Below, piece by piece: positions 59,901 to 64,000 of a stretch of 64,000 nucleotides of DNA. This stretch comes from Dipylidium caninum (taxonomy: Eukaryota; Platyhelminthes; Cestoda; Cyclophyllidea; Dipylidiidae). How positions within the stretch are numbered: position 1 is the first letter of the stretch; each line of letters begins with the position of its first letter. The notes under the pieces are model-generated. The model saw only the letters and a program-made list of their open reading frames with translations, searched no databases and was not told where the DNA came from. The position numbers and the translations under genes are program-made. Location of the stretch: contig QEYB01000963.1 in assembly GCA_017562135.1 (NCBI GenBank), positions 124,001 through 188,000 of the forward strand, given 5' to 3'.

Positions 59901-62536
59901 ACCATTTTTTCGGGTTTGCATCTCATTTTCATTTTATTTTTCACCGAAGCCAAATGGAAACACGACGCGATTTTCACCCACTTTTCGTGTATGAGTTCAA
60001 ATTGATTCACAGTGCATCTGCCAACTTTGACTAATGATAAAACTTTTTGATGCTGGTTCCAAAACTTTAGTTCTGGTCAAAACGCCTCGCATCGAGAAAG
60101 ACCACCGGCCCATGTTGATAACGGGGTACTTGGGTCCAAACCAGAAACCGGCCATACGTATGGCCGTGTTAAAACAACATCTGCATACGATAAATAACGG
60201 AAAAAGTTGGGCTCATATATGCCGGTTGTACGAACTGACGCAACTACAGACGACCGAGCGACGGCAGGAATAAGTGCGCATGTTGCTGCTTCCTTCGCAA
60301 TACGCTTGTGATAAAAAGTGGATTTATTATGATAATCTAAACGATATGCTTGTTATTAATGAAGGAACCTATGGAGAAAAAAGCAATCGGCACGGCGCAA
60401 AATTAGAAAATGATGGAAACGTACGACGCACACATAAAGCTACAGTATGGAATCTTACCAAATCCTTCATATTCATGCAATATTTCAGCGGCCGACCGAT
60501 CATGACCTTTTTCGTGATTGCTAATTATTTTTTAAAAGAAAAAATACGGTAACCAAAATGATATGAAGGACTTTGAATAGTCGATTAACTCTAAAAATAA
60601 GGATTTTATCAACAAACATATATGACTTCCCCAATCGTTGGTGGAAAGCTGTAGACGCCGTGCAAATTATTTCAATTGAATATAAATAAGTAATGTGACA
60701 AAGTGCCCTTTTTGTTTTGTTTCATAGTTTCCAATCTCATACGTACATTCTAGCGAATGTTTCCCCACATTTTGAAAAACTCATGTTTTCTTTGTTGTGT
60801 GACAGTAACAGCATTCCATTGGGATTACTCTATTCCTGAATTAGCTTGATTTGTACCATGTCTTGGAATTTCGCTTGCTAACCTTCCCGATACAAGTGGT
60901 CATCATGACATGGTGTATTAGTCGATTTGCCCCAAATTTGCTTCCTAATTTTTCCATGCTACCCGTCAACTCCGGCACCAAAAACTTCTCTACTCAGAAC
61001 TTCTCCTTTCTTTGCAGATTCTCTCTTTGACTCGCAAAAATGTTCATCTCGTGTTGGACGATCCGGCGGGCAACAGCTATCTTCAGGTTGGGCTCATTTG
61101 ACTTACGTCTAAAACGAGTCCCTTTTTCCCAAAAAGTTTTTTGATGGCTAAAATTTTTCATGCGCTTCATCTTACTCATGGGCAAAGTGTTACTGACAAT
61201 TTCAAGTCGGCATCTCAATTATGTGCTATGTTATTCGAGAGATATGGTTGTTTCATTCAATTTCTCACACCACTATCCTAGATTGGGTATCGCGTTACCT
61301 TCAGGCATTCGCAAGAGGCAAACCACAATTTCGCGGAACAGTTTAAAAAGTGGGTTTTTGTTACAACACCCGCCTCTGCCCTACTTGACGAAAATTTCAA
61401 TTGGATTATGTCAGGTGACTCTCTGACTGTGTGGAGAAGCGTAAACACTTCCCTGCACTAAAGAGGTCTTCGTCGAGAAATCGGTGATGCAACAAGTATT
61501 TCACTACACCGTCTCTTCCCTCCTCTGACCACCGGGGGCTTATTGTACATCTTTTTTCATTGTAGTTAACTTTTCTCCTCCCTTTCATTTCTCATCAAAT
61601 GCGGACTGAAAGTCAAACCTTTCAAATCTGTTGGTTTGATTTACTGGATAGGTTGTAGGACATTCTTATCTTCATTGGGAAATTTTCTTAGTCTCTCACT
61701 CTTCGTTATGTCGATTAGGCGATAATGAAAGATGGTTCTTAGCTTAACAATCAAAGAGAAAATTTATTTTTCGCCTCTTTGACGATGTCAATAGCCTAGG
61801 TGTGTGTGAGATGTGACGAATCTCATAGTGGAGGTGAGTTTTCGACTCATCTCGCCCTCCTAATCGGTAGTATTCACCACTGCCAAGTGATTTTCATTTG
61901 CCAGTTTGAAGACAACCATTTTTAGAAGAAAATTTCCTTATCAACGTGACTAGATGATGATTTGTCTCATTCGAGCTTCTCGGCTAACTTGTATCCTTTA
62001 GTTCTGTCGTTCTCTTTCTCGATCTATGTCGATTTTTTCTCGTTCTGCGTGTAAGTGGAAATTCTCTCCCATTGGACGGGAGACGCAAAATGTCTACTCG
62101 TTCGAATGAATTTTTCCCAGTCTGGACGAAAGTTTCGCTTTCCTTCTCCTGAGAGACAACGCCATTTATAGATGGTCGGAGGTGTGCCATTTGTTTGCTC
62201 GAGGCTGTATTATCCATCATCGGACCTTCTGTCCTGTGAAATTTTGCTACAGCGTCTTATTCCAACGTCGACTATGAATATTCCTTTCCGTCAGATTAGG
62301 TCTTGAGAAAAACGATGTCATTTAACACCATTGACGACAATTTTCGACTACTTTATCGCACTTTTCCATGTTCGAAGGCGTAGAAGGCATTTGTGCCGAA
62401 TGATTTCCTTTTTCCCCCTTCACAGAGCCTAAATCCGGAGGGCGTGGACAATCGTCTTGAGGTCGAAGATTATCAGCGTAGTCGAGAGCAGAATGAGGAA
62501 TTGGGACTGACGGACATGAAGACAGAAAATTACTAA
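56955..62536 (+). CDS. ZPR1: Zinc finger protein ZPR1
   Basis: Conserved eukaryotic zinc-finger protein that binds eEF1A; it acts in growth signalling and, in animals, in SMN and snRNP biology. Ten exons: 56955-57062, 57241-57487, 57574-57644, 57702-57788, 57854-58012, 58079-58166, 59174-59445, 59549-59641, 61018-61086, 62426-62536. The sum is 1305 nt (434 aa plus TAA) with all phases closing; human ZPR1 is 459 aa. Two tandem ZPR1 domains are visible. The first zinc finger is C30-x2-C33 with C59-x2-C62, followed by ITRIPFFREVVISSFECEHC. The second is C239-x2-C242 with C268-x2-C271. Repeated alpha-beta signatures are LTTVEGVI, DDPSGNGFIEN and FTTVEGLLGL, DDPAGNSYLQ. The C-terminus NEELGLTDMKTENY is typical. 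The ATG at 56955 is the first in frame after a stop. Donors at 57488 and 58013 are weak GT sites, and the donor at 59446 reads GC. Confidence 0.96.
60034..60550 (+). mobile_element. Degraded mariner-like transposase in a ZPR1 intron
   Basis: Lies in the 1.4-kb ZPR1 intron 59642-61017, in the same orientation as the gene. The first frame (60034-60273) carries KQHLHTINNGKSW and LYELTQLQ, which resemble the linker before the catalytic domain of mariner transposases. After a stop, the next frame (60274-60552) carries CDKKWIY and YDN, matching the TxDEKW...YDN catalytic block; the Asp codon is at 60310-60312. Later motifs cannot be followed, so the copy is inactive. Inverted termini were not identified, and the limits are those of the recognisable coding part. 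Confidence 0.6.
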
Positions 62537-63199
62537 CACACTGGATTCTCCGTCCTCCTTCGTTTTTTCTCCCTCCATACGGACGTTGTCTGTTACTTAT
62601 CGAGAGCCCAGATTGTCGTCCCTCCTATCTTTCCATTATGTACAACTTTTTATTCCAGTTATTCTCGCCTTTGTTGGACATTGTTATGGTCTGGCGTTTG
62701 GTAATGACGTGGGGTAACAAATGACCGATCTTGGAATTCTCGTACTGCACTTCACGAAGTTATGCAATCATCTCTCTCTAGTACGTACTCCCCCTGGTTG
62801 TGCCAATCATCAACTCTCTATTTCTGTTTTTGTATCAATTTCATTCATTTGAGTTTTCGACTCAGTTCCTTGGTTATATTCGCTCCTGGGGCATTGTTTT
62901 GTCGAAGGATTACATTTGTAGCTTCGGCTGCAGAAATAGTGCGTGATGAGCATCGTAGACGTCCACGTCGACAGAGAAGTGCCAGATTTCACCCGAAGGC
63001 CTCACTTCAGTAAAATTACTGAAATTTAGTAAAATTAAAAATATAGCCTCGTTAGAGATCGTCTTCTGACTCTTCCATTTCCTCGTGAATGCATTCGCTG
63101 GTTAGTGAACTGAACCTCCACCGATGCTGACATGGCCGTGCATTCCTTTCCGAGAATTCACTCATCAATCTGACCGCCAATAAACTTAATTGAGTAGTA
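62537..63199. other. Intergenic, downstream of ZPR1
   Basis: Holds the ZPR1 3' UTR. No AATAAA was found close to the stop; one occurs near 63179. A plus-strand frame at 62762-63013 ends in an Arg-rich stretch preceded by a plausible CTGCAG acceptor near 62930. It could be a terminal exon of something, but no partner exon was found. Confidence 0.4.
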
Positions 63200-64000
63200 T
63201 AGTCGTCATTCATTAGGAGTGGTTTCTTCTTGATATATCCCATTTATGAAAAATGTTTCATCTTTTGATGAGATAAGTGGAACTAGAGCTTGTTTAATGT
63301 CTTTTTCATCTTTTGATTTCTTGGCCCCTCAAAAAGATTTTATGTGCGAAACAAGTGATAGTCAGGTGGTGCTAAATCCCAAGGAATATGGGTTGATGCA
63401 ACAGAATTTGTCTGCTAGTTCAGCAATTTTATGACCAGTCCCCAAGGCAGCATTTGGTCTTGAATTGTCACGATGCGCTATGATGTCCTTCCACTCGAAC
63501 AATGCCGACAGAGTCAAATTCAGCTTCGAGGTGGAAGAGCCTGGTTCTCCGCGTTTACAGTGCGTCCCTTTCCTTGGGACACTTCTGTAGGTGACCAACT
63601 TTTCATCCCCAGTTGGCATCCGCTTTAAGGAGGGCTCGATTTTGTTCCGAGCCGGCAGAAAACTGTCTCTGATGGCTCGATCCTCTAAATTCTTCTGCGT
63701 TCATTCATGTGGCAGCCTTCTTGAATAGTTCCACATCAATCCTACCCTCCCAATACGGTCCAAAATGGTTTGCCGATCTGAAGTAAGCCTTTTCTGACAG
63801 GAGAAGTGACATTGTCAGTAAAGCATCCTGCTCCAACAGGTCTTAACAGCGTTGTCATCGATCAAAGATGATCGTCCGCAAACGTGGCTTATCAGAAGGG
63901 TCGACATCACACTTTCCAGTTCTTCGAGCCATCTTCCGCGTGTCCCATCAGAAACTGTGCCTTCACCAAACACTTTCAATAGATTTCTCTATGCTTCTGG
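63200..64000 (-). mobile_element. Degraded mariner transposase, cut by the window edge
   Basis: Reading down from the right edge on the minus strand, fragments in several frames follow the mariner transposase order. They are RWLEELES and SSLIDDNAVKTCW from the N-terminal half, TGDEKLVTY (first catalytic Asp, codon 63605-63607), HRDNSRPN (second Asp, codon 63467-63469), PPDYHLF (third, in a shifted frame), and SKDEKDIKQAL with SSKDETFFINGIYQ from the C-terminus. The first two Asp codons are only 46 codons apart, about half the usual mariner spacing, so a piece is deleted between them. With the frameshifts and stops, the copy is dead. The 5' end lies outside the window. Confidence 0.8.

Noticed and set aside
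62762..63013. Plus-strand ORF with an Arg-rich end
   Set aside because: It may be a terminal exon but has no partner exon; ZPR1 already has a complete C-terminus upstream.

Overview
The window looks like nuclear DNA of a flatworm, most likely a tapeworm (an inference). Genes are widely spaced and split into many small exons. Introns range from 31 nt to more than 5 kb, with several in the 31-38 nt class described for cestodes. Mariner remnants are present, and there is no bacterial signature. No database search was possible, so all names rest on recognised protein motifs and on intron phases that close exactly.

Layout. Three genes lie on the minus strand: the AP-3 adaptor sigma subunit (2328-3577), a sodium/sugar symporter of the SLC5/SGLT family (6607-16104, 13 coding exons, 798 aa) and a pecanex-family membrane protein (17885-53156, about 31 exons, about 2,300 aa, over half the window). 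Two genes lie on the plus strand: a small two-exon gene for an unrecognised 93-aa protein (54276-56071) and ZPR1 (56955-62536, 10 exons, 434 aa). Pecanex and the small gene are divergent, with 1.1 kb between their start codons. A degraded mariner transposase lies inside a ZPR1 intron (about 60034-60550), and a second, on the minus strand, runs off the right edge (about 63200-64000).

Special points. (1) AP3S and pecanex carry several apparent one-base frameshifts, mostly in homopolymers, while the symporter and ZPR1 are clean. Consensus error is the likeliest cause; decay of AP3S is the alternative. (2) Three introns appear to use GC donors. (3) The 5' end of pecanex is cut by a cluster of introns of 31-35 nt, and a 16-nt micro-exon is predicted further on. 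(4) A 504-bp sequence, about 98% identical between copies, occurs in direct orientation in two pecanex introns. (5) The small 93-aa gene is too short per exon for ordinary ORF searches and may be undescribed.

The genes do not form a pathway. They are unrelated housekeeping and transport genes: vesicle sorting, sugar uptake, a Notch-pathway-associated membrane protein, and an eEF1A-binding zinc finger protein. No prokaryote-style operon, CRISPR array, rRNA or convincing tRNA was seen.
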